Shown piece by piece: positions 35,217 through 42,881 of a stretch of 64,000 bases of DNA (position 1 is the first letter of the stretch; every line of letters begins with the position of its first letter). The notes beneath the pieces were generated by a model, which did no database searches, was not told the DNA's origin, and saw nothing but the letters and a program-made list of their open reading frames with translations. Both the position numbers and the translations under genes were made by a program. Where the stretch lies: contig NZ_JACVHF010000001.1 in NCBI RefSeq assembly GCF_014502795.1, positions 186,001-250,000 of the forward strand, written 5' to 3'. This DNA comes from Heliobacterium chlorum (lineage in GTDB: Bacteria > Bacillota > Desulfitobacteriia > Heliobacteriales > Heliobacteriaceae).

Positions 35217-35519
35217 AAAAAAGATCTCTACCAATGCTTTTACAGGTTCCCCCCAGGAAGGCATAAGTCTTTAACCATGTGATCTACTCATTGATTCAAA
35301 TAAAAATGGAGAAAGAAACAGAAGAGACTCTGGGTCGTTCCTTACGAACAGTCCAAGAGTCTTTTCCATTATATTGATTGCTAATTGTCACTTTCTTTCC
35401 TTAAAGAATCTATACAATCGGAAAGTCATTACCCCCTATAATGAGGATGCGTAAAGTTATTAAATGCACAAGATGTACCCCTGTAATTTTAATTTAGTAG
35501 CAGCCGAAAGGAGCAACCT
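35217..35519. other. 303-base spacer before the LysM gene
   Basis: Holds the terminator at 35322-35366 and a TATAAT at 35437-35442 that could serve the LysM gene; no matching minus-35 stands out. No coding frame is seen. Confidence 0.4.
35322..35366 (+). terminator. terminator of the Crp/Fnr gene
   Basis: GACTCT with AGAGTC arms extended by an imperfect GGTCGTTC/GAACAGTCC pairing, then TTTT. Confidence 0.7.
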
Positions 35520-36785
35520 ATGAAGCCTTACGTCAAAACTCTCATCGGTGCCCTCACCGTTTCTACCGCCCTTTTCAGTACTACTGCGGCCTATGCAACC
35601 GACGTGTCCTATGTCGTCCAGTCCGGCGATACTTTATGGATCATTTCCGTAAAACAAGGTGTTTCTGTAGATCGAATTAAGAGCCTGAACGGACTTACGA
35701 GCGATATGATTTATGTTGGTCAAAAACTCTATATGGTGGAAGCAAAAGTCTACACTGTCAAAGCGGGTGATACTCTTTGGCTGATTTCGAAAAACTTTGG
35801 CGTAACGGTGGACCAAATTAAGCAACTCAATAAGCTGACGAGCGATATGTTGTATGTGGGACAACAATTGAAGATTACCGACGGCGCGTTGCCAAAGGTA
35901 TCCGGTACGACAACAACGACGACGACACCGACGACCACAACCACTACGCCAACATCTACTACGTCGACACCGACGTCTACAACGACAACAACGCCGACAA
36001 CTACGACAACAACCGATACTACTACACCGACCCAAACGACCCAACCGGCTCCGACGACTGAACCAACGACCACACCAACCCCAACCCCAACCTCTGAACC
36101 TACGCCCACACCTACGACGGCATCCTCATCAGAACCTATACCTACACCGGGAGCCATCCGGCCGACAGCCGTTTCCCAGTGGCCGACCATCACCTATGTG
36201 GTCCAAGCCGGAGATTCTGGCTGGTCCTTATCGCAGAAGTTCGGCGTGCCGCTCAGTGATCTTTACCGGTACAATTATATGAAAACCGATGAGTGGTTCG
36301 ATGCCGGTCAAAAAATCGCCATCAACGGTTTTGCTCCCCGCAACTATGATGTATTCCCTGGAATGCACGTAGCTCCCTCAAAGTACGGGGTCATAGCCGA
36401 TTGGTTTCTCGACGGACAGTATGTATTAAACCGGAATGATCAATTTCAACTCACTGATGTTGATAGCGGTAAAACCGTTCAAGTGAAGATGTTAGGCGGA
36501 TACAATCACTCTGACGTGGAACCTCTGACTACAACAGACACCCAAACGATGAAAGAACTTTTCACCACCTGGACGTGGAACCCACGGGCCGTCGTGGTCT
36601 GGAAAGACGGTATGAACATAGCCGCATCGCTCTCGGGGATGCCCCACAGCTATGATACGACCCCGGCGAATGGAGTAGATGGGCACTTCGATTTGTATCT
36701 GAAAAACAGCTGCCCCCATGGTACTGCCACGGACGCCTACCAAGCTCAACATGCGGCCATGATCCTCAAAGCGGCTGGAAAATAG
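35520..36785 (+). CDS. secreted LysM protein with Thr/Pro-rich linker
   Basis: 421 residues. A signal peptide ends at AYA (residue 26). Two LysM domains follow directly (YVVQSGDTLWIISVKQGVSV and YTVKAGDTLWLISKNFGVTV), then a ~90-residue linker of almost only Thr, Pro, Ser and Glu, then a third LysM (YVVQAGDSGWSLSQKFGVPL) and a ~130-residue C-terminal domain ending near HFDLYLKNSCPHGTATDAYQAQH. LysM domains bind peptidoglycan or chitin; the C-terminal domain is not one I can name, but His and Cys in HFDLYLKNSCPHG could bind metal. Likely wall-associated, stretching its C-terminal domain across the wall on the linker. Confidence 0.88.
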   Translation: MKPYVKTLIGALTVSTALFSTTAAYATDVSYVVQSGDTLWIISVKQGVSVDRIKSLNGLTSDMIYVGQKLYMVEAKVYTVKAGDTLWLISKNFGVTVDQIKQLNKLTSDMLYVGQQLKITDGALPKVSGTTTTTTTPTTTTTTPTSTTSTPTSTTTTTPTTTTTTDTTTPTQTTQPAPTTEPTTTPTPTPTSEPTPTPTTASSSEPIPTPGAIRPTAVSQWPTITYVVQAGDSGWSLSQKFGVPLSDLYRYNYMKTDEWFDAGQKIAINGFAPRNYDVFPGMHVAPSKYGVIADWFLDGQYVLNRNDQFQLTDVDSGKTVQVKMLGGYNHSDVEPLTTTDTQTMKELFTTWTWNPRAVVVWKDGMNIAASLSGMPHSYDTTPANGVDGHFDLYLKNSCPHGTATDAYQAQHAAMILKAAGK

Positions 36786-36873
36786 TTTACATAATAGACC
36801 ACGATGCCCTTAATGCAGCACCATCGGTGGATATAAACGGGCAATATAACCTTTATGCCAACCGTAAACACAA

Positions 36874-36908
36874 AGAAAAGGAGTTGCATTTATGGCAACT
36901 CCTTTTCT
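36874..36908. terminator. convergent-gene terminator
   Basis: AGAAAAGGAGTTGC (36874-36887) pairs perfectly with GCAACTCCTTTTCT (36895-36908) across a 7-base loop, between the LysM gene and the convergent M14-like gene. Confidence 0.8.
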
Positions 36909-36969
36909 AACGGGTACAGCGCTACAGTCCTGGAATAATCGGATTATGAAACTTATGCAAAGAATGAAT

Positions 36970-37764
36970 TTACTTCGCCGTAACCTTCACACCAGCGTGG
37001 TTCAGAAACATTTCAACAGCAGTCAGATGATTTTTCACGCGGGTATTGATCGGATCATCGTCACCAGTTTCAAAAATTGCCGATTTAGAACCAAAAATAC
37101 CAGCGGCGCGGGCTAAACTACCGCCAACAGGATATTTAAGTTTCGAGAAACGTTTCGAATAGGCCGTAGTCTTGTTCAGTTTGGAGACGAGTTTGGACGC
37201 GTAATCATCCATGTTGCCAGCCGGATAGTAGATGATCGACTGGCCGACAGAATCTTTGTTTTGCACATGGTAATCAAATCCTTCATGCAAGTCCAGCAGG
37301 TAGTCAGGCTTGTAGTTCAAGTACTCGCTCCAAATGGCCCTTGCCAGTGCATTATCGGCACCTTCTTTTTTCGACTGTGGGAAGGCCCGGTTTAAGTCAC
37401 CAAAACCAGAGTCACGGCGGAATTTTTTAATACCTACCTTATTGGCTTCGGGGAGAACAATGAGGGTACCTTTGTCGATCTTCCAGTTTTTCACCTGTCC
37501 AGCTGCTTTATAGCCGGCAGGTTCATTCCCGTGGACGCCGCCAGAGACCCACACTGTCGGGCCAGGCTTGTCCCCTTTAATGATATACATGGTCGTTTCC
37601 CAAGATGTTCCTTTGCCGAGCACCTTGGTAGTCACTGTCGAATTCGTTGCTGCGTCCGCTTCCCCAACAATATTCACAGAATTCGGAATCATGGACAGGG
37701 GAGCGGTGAGGAGACCGAATGATAAAACACCTGTAAGCATCCATGTTGTAGTTTTAATACGCAT
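36970..37764 (-). CDS. secreted M14/AspA-like zinc hydrolase
   Basis: 264 residues from ATG 37764 (AAAGGTGG 7 bases upstream; a TTG two codons earlier is less likely). Signal peptide WMLTGVLSFGLLTAPLS. Catalytic landmarks of the succinylglutamate-desuccinylase/aspartoacylase branch of M14 are VSGGVHGNEPAG (zinc His and Glu), DLNRAFP and LLDLHEGFDYH. The C-terminal AIFETGDDDP could supply the general-base Glu. Expected to cleave an amide or peptide bond outside the cell; the substrate is unknown, with peptidoglycan peptides one possibility given the LysM neighbour. Confidence 0.82.
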   Translation of the reverse strand: MRIKTTTWMLTGVLSFGLLTAPLSMIPNSVNIVGEADAATNSTVTTKVLGKGTSWETTMYIIKGDKPGPTVWVSGGVHGNEPAGYKAAGQVKNWKIDKGTLIVLPEANKVGIKKFRRDSGFGDLNRAFPQSKKEGADNALARAIWSEYLNYKPDYLLDLHEGFDYHVQNKDSVGQSIIYYPAGNMDDYASKLVSKLNKTTAYSKRFSKLKYPVGGSLARAAGIFGSKSAIFETGDDDPINTRVKNHLTAVEMFLNHAGVKVTAK

Positions 37765-37899
37765 ACCCAATCCACCTTTCCGAGTAAAAATTTATTGCAA
37801 TAGTGAAGAAAAGTGCATGTCGAAGGCGATGCTGACTATATTAATACATATAAACGGACAAATCTATATTAAAATACTTGAAATAAGAGTAAGAATTGT

Positions 37900-37948
37900 A
37901 AATAAAAAATCCCTCCGTCTTTCCAATAGGGAAAAAACTGAGGGATTT
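37900..37948 (-). terminator. terminator of the ComEC-like/DUF3006 operon
   Basis: AAATCCCTC (37907-37915) pairs with GAGGGATTT (37940-37948); on the minus strand a TTTATTT tail follows. Confidence 0.8.
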
Positions 37949-38023
37949 CGAATGATATTAAATTATCAAATTGGCTCTTTTAATTGGAAATTATAGAATA
38001 GGCAATCCGATGCGAAATGATCT

Positions 38024-38902
38024 TTATTGACTTGTTGTCATATTGATCGTCTTACCGTCGCTTCTTGCGACAACAGTGCCTTGTTGATCGGTCCGGTAGA
38101 CGCCGATCTTCGCTTTTGTCAATTTTGCCATCGTCTCTCGATGGGGGTGACCGTAGCTGTTATCTTTGCCGCAGGATATGATGGCGTATTTGGGAGAGAC
38201 GGCTTTTAAAAAGGCGTCTGAGGTGGAACTGGAACTGCCGTGGTGACCGAGCTTCAGCACATCGGCTCGTACATCATAGCCTTTTTTCAGGATTTCTGAT
38301 TCCGACAACGCTTCGGCATCGCCCATCAACAAAAAGGATGTGTTCCCATAGGTCAGCTTTAGCACCGCCGAGTAGTCATTTAACTCTTCATAGCTGTCGC
38401 TGTTGGGGGCCAGCATTTTGGCTTCGACACCGTTTAGGTTCAGGTTGACCCCACCTTTGGCCTGTACGCGCTGGGCACCGCTTGCTTTGATCGCGTTCAG
38501 CAGGTCCTCATACGTTTTGGATGTATGAGTAGCTTTAGGCAAATAGACCGTATTGACGGGTATCTGTTTCAGCACATCTGGGAGGCCGCCGATATGATCT
38601 TCGTGGGGGTGAGTAGCGATGATGGCATCCAGACGACTTATTCCTTGCGACTTTAGATACTTCACCACCGAGGGTCCATCGTCACGGTTGCCGCCGTCGA
38701 CGAGAACCGCCTGCCCTGCAGGGGTCTGGATGAGTATGCTGTCGGCTTGCCCAACGTCGATATAGTGGACGGTCAGGTCTTTTACGTTCGCAGGCGTCGC
38801 TGTCGGTTTGCTGCTAGAGCAGCCGGCAAGGGCAAAGGAAAGGAAGGTAAGGAGAGCCAGCATTAAGACGAGTATAGAGGGGAATGAACGGCGACTAGGC
38901 AT
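38024..38902 (-). CDS. ComEC/Rec2-like MBL-fold lipoprotein
   Basis: 292 residues with a lipoprotein signal ending LSFALAGC. The metallo-beta-lactamase core reads VHYIDVGQADSILIQTPAGQAVLVDGG, then HPHEDHIGG (metal ligands), LLMGDAE and LGHHGSSSSTS. This is the stand-alone version of the ComEC C-terminal domain, a predicted extracellular nuclease or phosphodiesterase. No membrane channel part is present. Its start overlaps the end of the DUF3006 gene by 8 bases, a frequent pairing in Clostridia. Confidence 0.9.
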   Translation of the reverse strand: MPSRRSFPSILVLMLALLTFLSFALAGCSSSKPTATPANVKDLTVHYIDVGQADSILIQTPAGQAVLVDGGNRDDGPSVVKYLKSQGISRLDAIIATHPHEDHIGGLPDVLKQIPVNTVYLPKATHTSKTYEDLLNAIKASGAQRVQAKGGVNLNLNGVEAKMLAPNSDSYEELNDYSAVLKLTYGNTSFLLMGDAEALSESEILKKGYDVRADVLKLGHHGSSSSTSDAFLKAVSPKYAIISCGKDNSYGHPHRETMAKLTKAKIGVYRTDQQGTVVARSDGKTINMTTSQ

Positions 38903-39125
38903 TGAAAAAATCCTCCATTGTACGAGCCATCGCTTCTCTTCGACGGGCCGTAGCTTCGTTATCTACTTCGATATGTAGCAACAAAAGATCACCCTCACGA
39001 GCTTCCGCAGGCAATAGGGAGCGGGGTAGGGAGAAGGTGGAGCCGTCTTCTGTCTCAATCACAGCCCAATTCTTCTCAAAGCGATCGATCGTTACATGGC
39101 TCGGGGGAAATGGTGCTGTCGTCAT
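38895..39125 (-). CDS. DUF3006 family protein
   Basis: 76 residues. VTIDRFEKNWAVIETEDGSTFSLPRSLLP followed by REGDLLLLHIEVDNEAT is the DUF3006 pattern, a small beta-barrel of unknown function regularly encoded upstream of ComEC-like MBL proteins. It overlaps the lipoprotein gene by 8 bases, so the two are translated together. Confidence 0.85.
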   Translation of the reverse strand: MTTAPFPPSHVTIDRFEKNWAVIETEDGSTFSLPRSLLPAEAREGDLLLLHIEVDNEATARRREAMARTMEDFFNA

Positions 39126-39586
39126 AGCTTTTCTTCACCTCCGATTCGAAGTGATATTCGTAGGACCAGTTCGGTAAAGGCGCTCACATACTTATCTCTG
39201 ATATTATTACATATTTCAATCGATAAGTGTTCATCGTAAATACGGGCTGTAGTGTTTTGGTCACGTAACATAGATAGCCACAACTCGTCGTCTTCAACGA
39301 TGCCTGCGGAAAAGATTAATATTCATTGATACTACCTTGACTTTCGTTTTAAAACAGCGTAAAACCTCAATGGGCAAAGGCCTATCTTTAATTATATTCT
39401 GCTTTATTCAACTTTAATACGTGATCATCCCATGACCGCATTAACTCCTGTGACATGTTTAGGATAGGCTTTTTTTACGACAATCACTAGAGAATTACAA
39501 AAAAAATAGAATGATAGTACCGACGGGCAGGAATTGGCCTTGAAAAAGCCAATAAGATAGAGAAGCCTGTCGGGAGGGATTTCGCA
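39126..39586. other. 461-base intergenic region
   Basis: AT-rich; I see no coding frame of substance. Close to the next gene lies ATTGGC (39533-39538)/GCCAAT (39548-39553), enclosed by a looser CCGAC...CAGG/CCTGTCGG pairing, possibly a leader hairpin. Confidence 0.4.
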
Positions 39587-40429
39587 GTGAACAAAGCACC
39601 TTATACAGTAACCTTTTGGGGGGTACGCGGTTCTCTTCCAGTACCGGGTTCCCAAACGCTGCACTTTGGCGGCAACACTCCCTGTATCGAGATTCAGATT
39701 GGATCTCGCCTGCTCATTATCGATGCCGGCTCGGGGATTTATAATCTAGGCCAGAAACTTATCGCCAATGGCAGTCCTCTACGGGGTGACATCTTAATTA
39801 GTCATACACATTGGGATCATATTCAGGGTTTTCCCTTTTTTGCGCCAGCTTTTGTTCCGGCAAATCGCTTCATTTTATATGGGCAGAGTAAGCTTAACCG
39901 AACCTTCGCCGATTTGATGAAGCGGCAGATGATGCCTCCCCATTTTCCGATTCCTTTGCATGAAATGGGTGCCCAGATCGATTTTCAAGAGATCGCCCCT
40001 GGAGATGTGCTCGACCTCGGTGACGAGATCACGATAACGACGGCACGGACGAACCATCCCGATGAATGTCTCGCCTTTCGCGTGGACCATGGCGGACGAT
40101 CTACCTGTTATGTCACTGATACAGAACATTTCCCACAAGTTGATCCAGAATTGACCCGCTTGGTGGCTGGTGCCGATCTGGTCATTTATGACTCTAATTA
40201 TACCGATGATGAGTATACCGGACGAAAGGGAACGTCGAAGATCGGATGGGGACACTCGACTTGGCAGGAAGGAATCAAGCTTGTCCAAGCGGCGGGTGCG
40301 AAGCGTCTGATCCTATTTCACCATGCCATCCATCGCTCCGATGATGAACTGAAGCAGATCGAAGCGATGGCTCAGGATATCTACCCTAACTGCACGGCAG
40401 CCTGGGAAGGCATGGAGATTCCACTGTGA
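39587..40429 (+). CDS. MBL-fold metal-dependent hydrolase
   Basis: 280 residues from GTG with GGGAGGG upstream. VTFWGVRGSLPVPG and HFGGNTPCIEI mark the RNase-Z/PDE-like group; HTHWDHIQG supplies metal ligands, with further His and Asp in HPDECLAFRV, YVTDTEHF and DLVIYDSNYTDDEY, and HHAIHRSDDE at the end. No signal peptide, so it is cytoplasmic. Proteins of this group include cyclic nucleotide phosphodiesterases, but the substrate cannot be inferred. It stands alone upstream of lysA. Confidence 0.88.
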   Translation: MNKAPYTVTFWGVRGSLPVPGSQTLHFGGNTPCIEIQIGSRLLIIDAGSGIYNLGQKLIANGSPLRGDILISHTHWDHIQGFPFFAPAFVPANRFILYGQSKLNRTFADLMKRQMMPPHFPIPLHEMGAQIDFQEIAPGDVLDLGDEITITTARTNHPDECLAFRVDHGGRSTCYVTDTEHFPQVDPELTRLVAGADLVIYDSNYTDDEYTGRKGTSKIGWGHSTWQEGIKLVQAAGAKRLILFHHAIHRSDDELKQIEAMAQDIYPNCTAAWEGMEIPL

Positions 40430-40505
40430 AAGAATTGCTAAACAGGCTGATTGACAGCATTTTTATCGCATGTTAAACTATATGCATCTTAAAAATCTAT
40501 AGGAT

Positions 40506-40788
40506 ACCTCATCTCTTTCGGGGTGAGGTAGAGGCGCGGTTGATTATCAGTACCGACGGGAAGGTTCAAAGGCATGAACAGAGCACCGCTGGGAAAGGGA
40601 TCACCGCCGAAGTCCAAGCTGTGCCAGGTTTGGGCTGGGTCTGCAGTGAACAATTGCAGGACTGTCACTGAGGACCTTTCCCGCCCTCGGTGGAGCACTA
40701 TCTTACGTACCTAGGGGAAAAGAGTGAGGTATTCCGCCGGTGTACTTGTGTATACAACCGTCGAGAATGGCTCGGCGGTTTTTATTTT
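40506..40788 (+). promoter_or_regulatory. lysine riboswitch 1 with terminator, upstream of lysA
   Basis: The aptamer runs 40523-40706. P1 is GTGAGGTAG (40523-40531) with CTATCTTAC (40698-40706). The core has the L-box hallmarks GAGGCGCGG, CACCGCCGAAG, GGTCTGCAG, GCAGGACTGTCA and GGTGGAGCACTATC. The terminator is AACCGTCGAG (40756-40765)/CTCGGCGGTT (40771-40780) plus TTTATTTT. CCGCCG (40734-40739) can pair with CGGCGG (40773-40778) as the antiterminator. Upstream, ACCTCATC (40506-40513) pairs with GGTGAGGT (40522-40529) and would compete with P1. Lysine binding should shut off lysA. Confidence 0.92.
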
Positions 40789-40827
40789 GCATCGCTGGAT
40801 CGGACAACGAGAATAGGAGGAATTCCA

Positions 40828-42081
40828 TTGCCTGCGAAAACACTTCCTTTCACCAAAGAGCAACTGGAAGACATGATCGCCCAATACCCGACGCCTTTTC
40901 ACATTTATGATGAGAAAGCGATTCGGAAAAACGTACGCAACCTACTGGCCGCCTTTGCCTGGGCGCCCGGTTTCAAAGAATACTTTGCTGTCAAAGCGAC
41001 TCCCAACCCCTATCTGATGAAAATTCTCAAGGAAGAAGGAGTCGGCGCTGACTGCAGTTCCATCGCCGAACTGATGCTTGCTGAGAAAGTGGGCCTCTCC
41101 GGGGAAGAGATTATGTTCTCTTCCAATAACACACCTGCTTTTGAGTACCAGAAGGCTTTTGACATGGGCGCTGTCATCAACTTAGACGACATCACCCATA
41201 TTGAGTATCTGGAAAAGCATGTCGGTCTGCCTGAGTTCGTCTCTTTCCGCTATAACCCCGGTCCGCTCCTCAAAGGCGGCAACGTGATCATCGGTATGCC
41301 CGAAGAAGCCAAGTATGGCCTCACCCGGGACCAACTCTTCGAAGGCTATCAGATCCTGAAGGAAAAAGGGGTCAAGCGTTTTGGCCTGCATACGATGGTC
41401 ATCTCCAATGAACTGAACTCCGATTCCTTCATCGAAACGGCCAATATGATGCTCGACCTGGTCGTCGATATCTACAAAAAGCTCGACATTCGCATCGAGT
41501 TTGTCAACTTTGGCGGCGGTATCGGCATTCCTCATCGTCCCGAACAAAAACCGGTCGACTTGGATTATGTGGGTGAAGGCGTCCGCAAGGTCTATGAAGA
41601 AAAGATCCTGGCCAATGGCCTTGAACCGGTTCGCATCGCCATGGAGTGCGGCCGCATGATCACCGGCCCATACGGGTACCTGGTGACCCAAGCGATCCAT
41701 AAGAAGAACATTTATAAGCGCTACATCGGCGTCGACGCCTGTATGGCTAACCTGATGCGTCCGGCCATTTACGGCGCCTACCATCATATCACCGTCGTGG
41801 GCAAGGAAAATGAACCTCATGATGAAATCTACGATGTTGTCGGCTCGCTCTGCGAAAACAACGACAAGTTCGCTGTCGACCGGAAACTGCCTCGCATCGA
41901 AGATGGAGACATTCTCGTCATCCATGATGCTGGCGCACACGGTCATGCCATGGGCTTTAACTACAACGGTAAGCTCCGTTCTGCCGAATTGCTGCTCAAA
42001 CCGGACGGCACCGTAGAGATGATCCGCCGGGCTGAGACGGTGGAAGACTACTTCGCCACACTGGACTTTTCCAGATTATAA
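40828..42081 (+). CDS. lysA: diaminopimelate decarboxylase
   Basis: 417 residues. Fold III PLP decarboxylase that converts meso-diaminopimelate to L-lysine. YFAVKATPNPYLMKIL holds the PLP lysine; EFVNFGGGIGIPHRP, AMECGRMITGPYG and GSLCENNDKF (substrate and dimer Cys) follow in order. The start is the TTG at 40828, preceded by AGGAGG at 7 bases; the frame is open back into the riboswitch but a start there would fall inside the aptamer. The lysine riboswitch ahead of it supports the lysine role. Some archaeal-like LysA proteins share this sequence style (VRNLLAAFAWAPGFKEYFAVK), so it may belong to that branch. Confidence 0.92.
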   Translation: MPAKTLPFTKEQLEDMIAQYPTPFHIYDEKAIRKNVRNLLAAFAWAPGFKEYFAVKATPNPYLMKILKEEGVGADCSSIAELMLAEKVGLSGEEIMFSSNNTPAFEYQKAFDMGAVINLDDITHIEYLEKHVGLPEFVSFRYNPGPLLKGGNVIIGMPEEAKYGLTRDQLFEGYQILKEKGVKRFGLHTMVISNELNSDSFIETANMMLDLVVDIYKKLDIRIEFVNFGGGIGIPHRPEQKPVDLDYVGEGVRKVYEEKILANGLEPVRIAMECGRMITGPYGYLVTQAIHKKNIYKRYIGVDACMANLMRPAIYGAYHHITVVGKENEPHDEIYDVVGSLCENNDKFAVDRKLPRIEDGDILVIHDAGAHGHAMGFNYNGKLRSAELLLKPDGTVEMIRRAETVEDYFATLDFSRL

Positions 42082-42155
42082 CCGTCAAGAATCATTGACA
42101 CCATGCTGTCTAGAATGCTAGAATTATCTTGAACCTGGTCAATTGCATAGATGAT

Positions 42156-42431
42156 ACCTCATCTCCTTTCGGAGTGAGGTAGAGGCGCGGTTTCATCAAG
42201 AGTACCTCCAGGAAGGTCCAACGGCATGGACAGAGCACTGGAGAAAAAGGGATGGCCGCCGAAGTCCAAGTATGGCTACACTTGGGCTGGGTCTGCAGTG
42301 AAGAATTGCAGGACTGTCACCAGCGGGTTATTCCCGGCTTGCTGGTGGAGCGCTATCTTACGGTTATGGGAAAAGGGGAGGGGTATTCTCAGGCTTGTCT
42401 ATACAGCCGCCGAGAATTCTCGGCGGCTTTT
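42156..42431 (+). promoter_or_regulatory. lysine riboswitch 2 with terminator and no obvious target gene
   Basis: A near copy of riboswitch 1, 75 bases after lysA. P1 is GTGAGGTAG (42174-42182) with CTATCTTAC (42353-42361). The core has GAGGCGCGG, GGCCGCCGAAG, GGTCTGCAG, GCAGGACTGTCA and GGTGGAGCGCTATC. Upstream ACCTCA/TGAGGT competes with P1 as in copy 1. The terminator is a perfect palindrome, GCCGCCGAGAA (42406-42416) with TTCTCGGCGGC (42417-42427), then TTTT. ATTCTC (42385-42390) may be part of an antiterminator. The only gene-like frame downstream before another terminator is the 33-codon frame at 42587. Confidence 0.88.
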
Positions 42432-42586
42432 CTGCATGTCATGAAGAAATTTTGATTAGAAACTGATGGACTGACTGAGTTGGACCGATGCGGGCATGTA
42501 CGGTGATAAGAAGCAGTGAATAGAAGCATGGCAATATAAGCCATACTGAGGAAACGATGACATAGGATCGGAAGGGTGGTGAGCAC

Positions 42587-42688
42587 ATGTCGGAAAAATA
42601 CTATGAAATGATGATGGAAGAGATCAACAGCCGGCAAGCCTCCCAAGATACGGCAGAACAAGTGGAAACTGCTGCGGGACAAGAGTAA
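42587..42688 (+). CDS. 33-residue acidic peptide, possible riboswitch target
   Basis: ATG preceded by GAAGGGTGGTGAG. The product starts MSEKYYEMMMEEINSR, is rich in Glu and Gln, and has no membrane segment. It lies 156 bases after the terminator of lysine riboswitch 2 and is closed by its own intrinsic terminator (42726-42757), so it is the only candidate cistron of that transcript. I recognise no family; it could also be a chance frame in an untranslated RNA. Confidence 0.5.
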   Translation: MSEKYYEMMMEEINSRQASQDTAEQVETAAGQE

Positions 42689-42725
42689 TCACAAAAAGGA
42701 AGATAAAAAAACATTATAAATGGTA

Positions 42726-42757
42726 AAAATGCGGTGAGAAAGTCACCGCATTTTTTT
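42726..42757 (+). terminator. intrinsic terminator after the 33-residue frame
   Basis: AAAATGCGGTGA (42726-42737), loop GAAAG, TCACCGCATTTT (42743-42754), followed by more T. Confidence 0.9.
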
Positions 42758-42838
42758 ATGATAAAAGTCTCCTTTCCGAGAAAAAGGTGAAAAGAGGCCC
42801 TCTTGCTGGATGGAAGATGGTAAAAGGCAAAGCGGCTG

Positions 42839-42847
42839 TGGTATAAT
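42839..42847 (+). promoter_or_regulatory. extended minus-10 promoter
   Basis: TGGTATAAT is an extended minus-10 element 35 bases before the GTG start of the following large gene; no clear minus-35 is needed for this class. Confidence 0.55.
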
Positions 42848-42881
42848 ATTCCCTATGATAATTTGTGAGAGGCGGGCTCAC

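Noticed and set aside
35634-36193. Long minus-strand frames opposite the LysM gene
   Set aside because: They are the complement of the Thr/Pro-rich linker and read as Val/Gly or Arg/Cys low complexity.
40690-40827. N-terminal extension of lysA starting inside the riboswitch
   Set aside because: It would begin in the aptamer and run through the terminator; AGGAGG before TTG 40828 gives a family-like start.
42226-42455. Plus-strand frames of 67-72 codons after lysA
   Set aside because: They lie inside the second lysine riboswitch and its terminator; the sequence is explained by conserved RNA structure.
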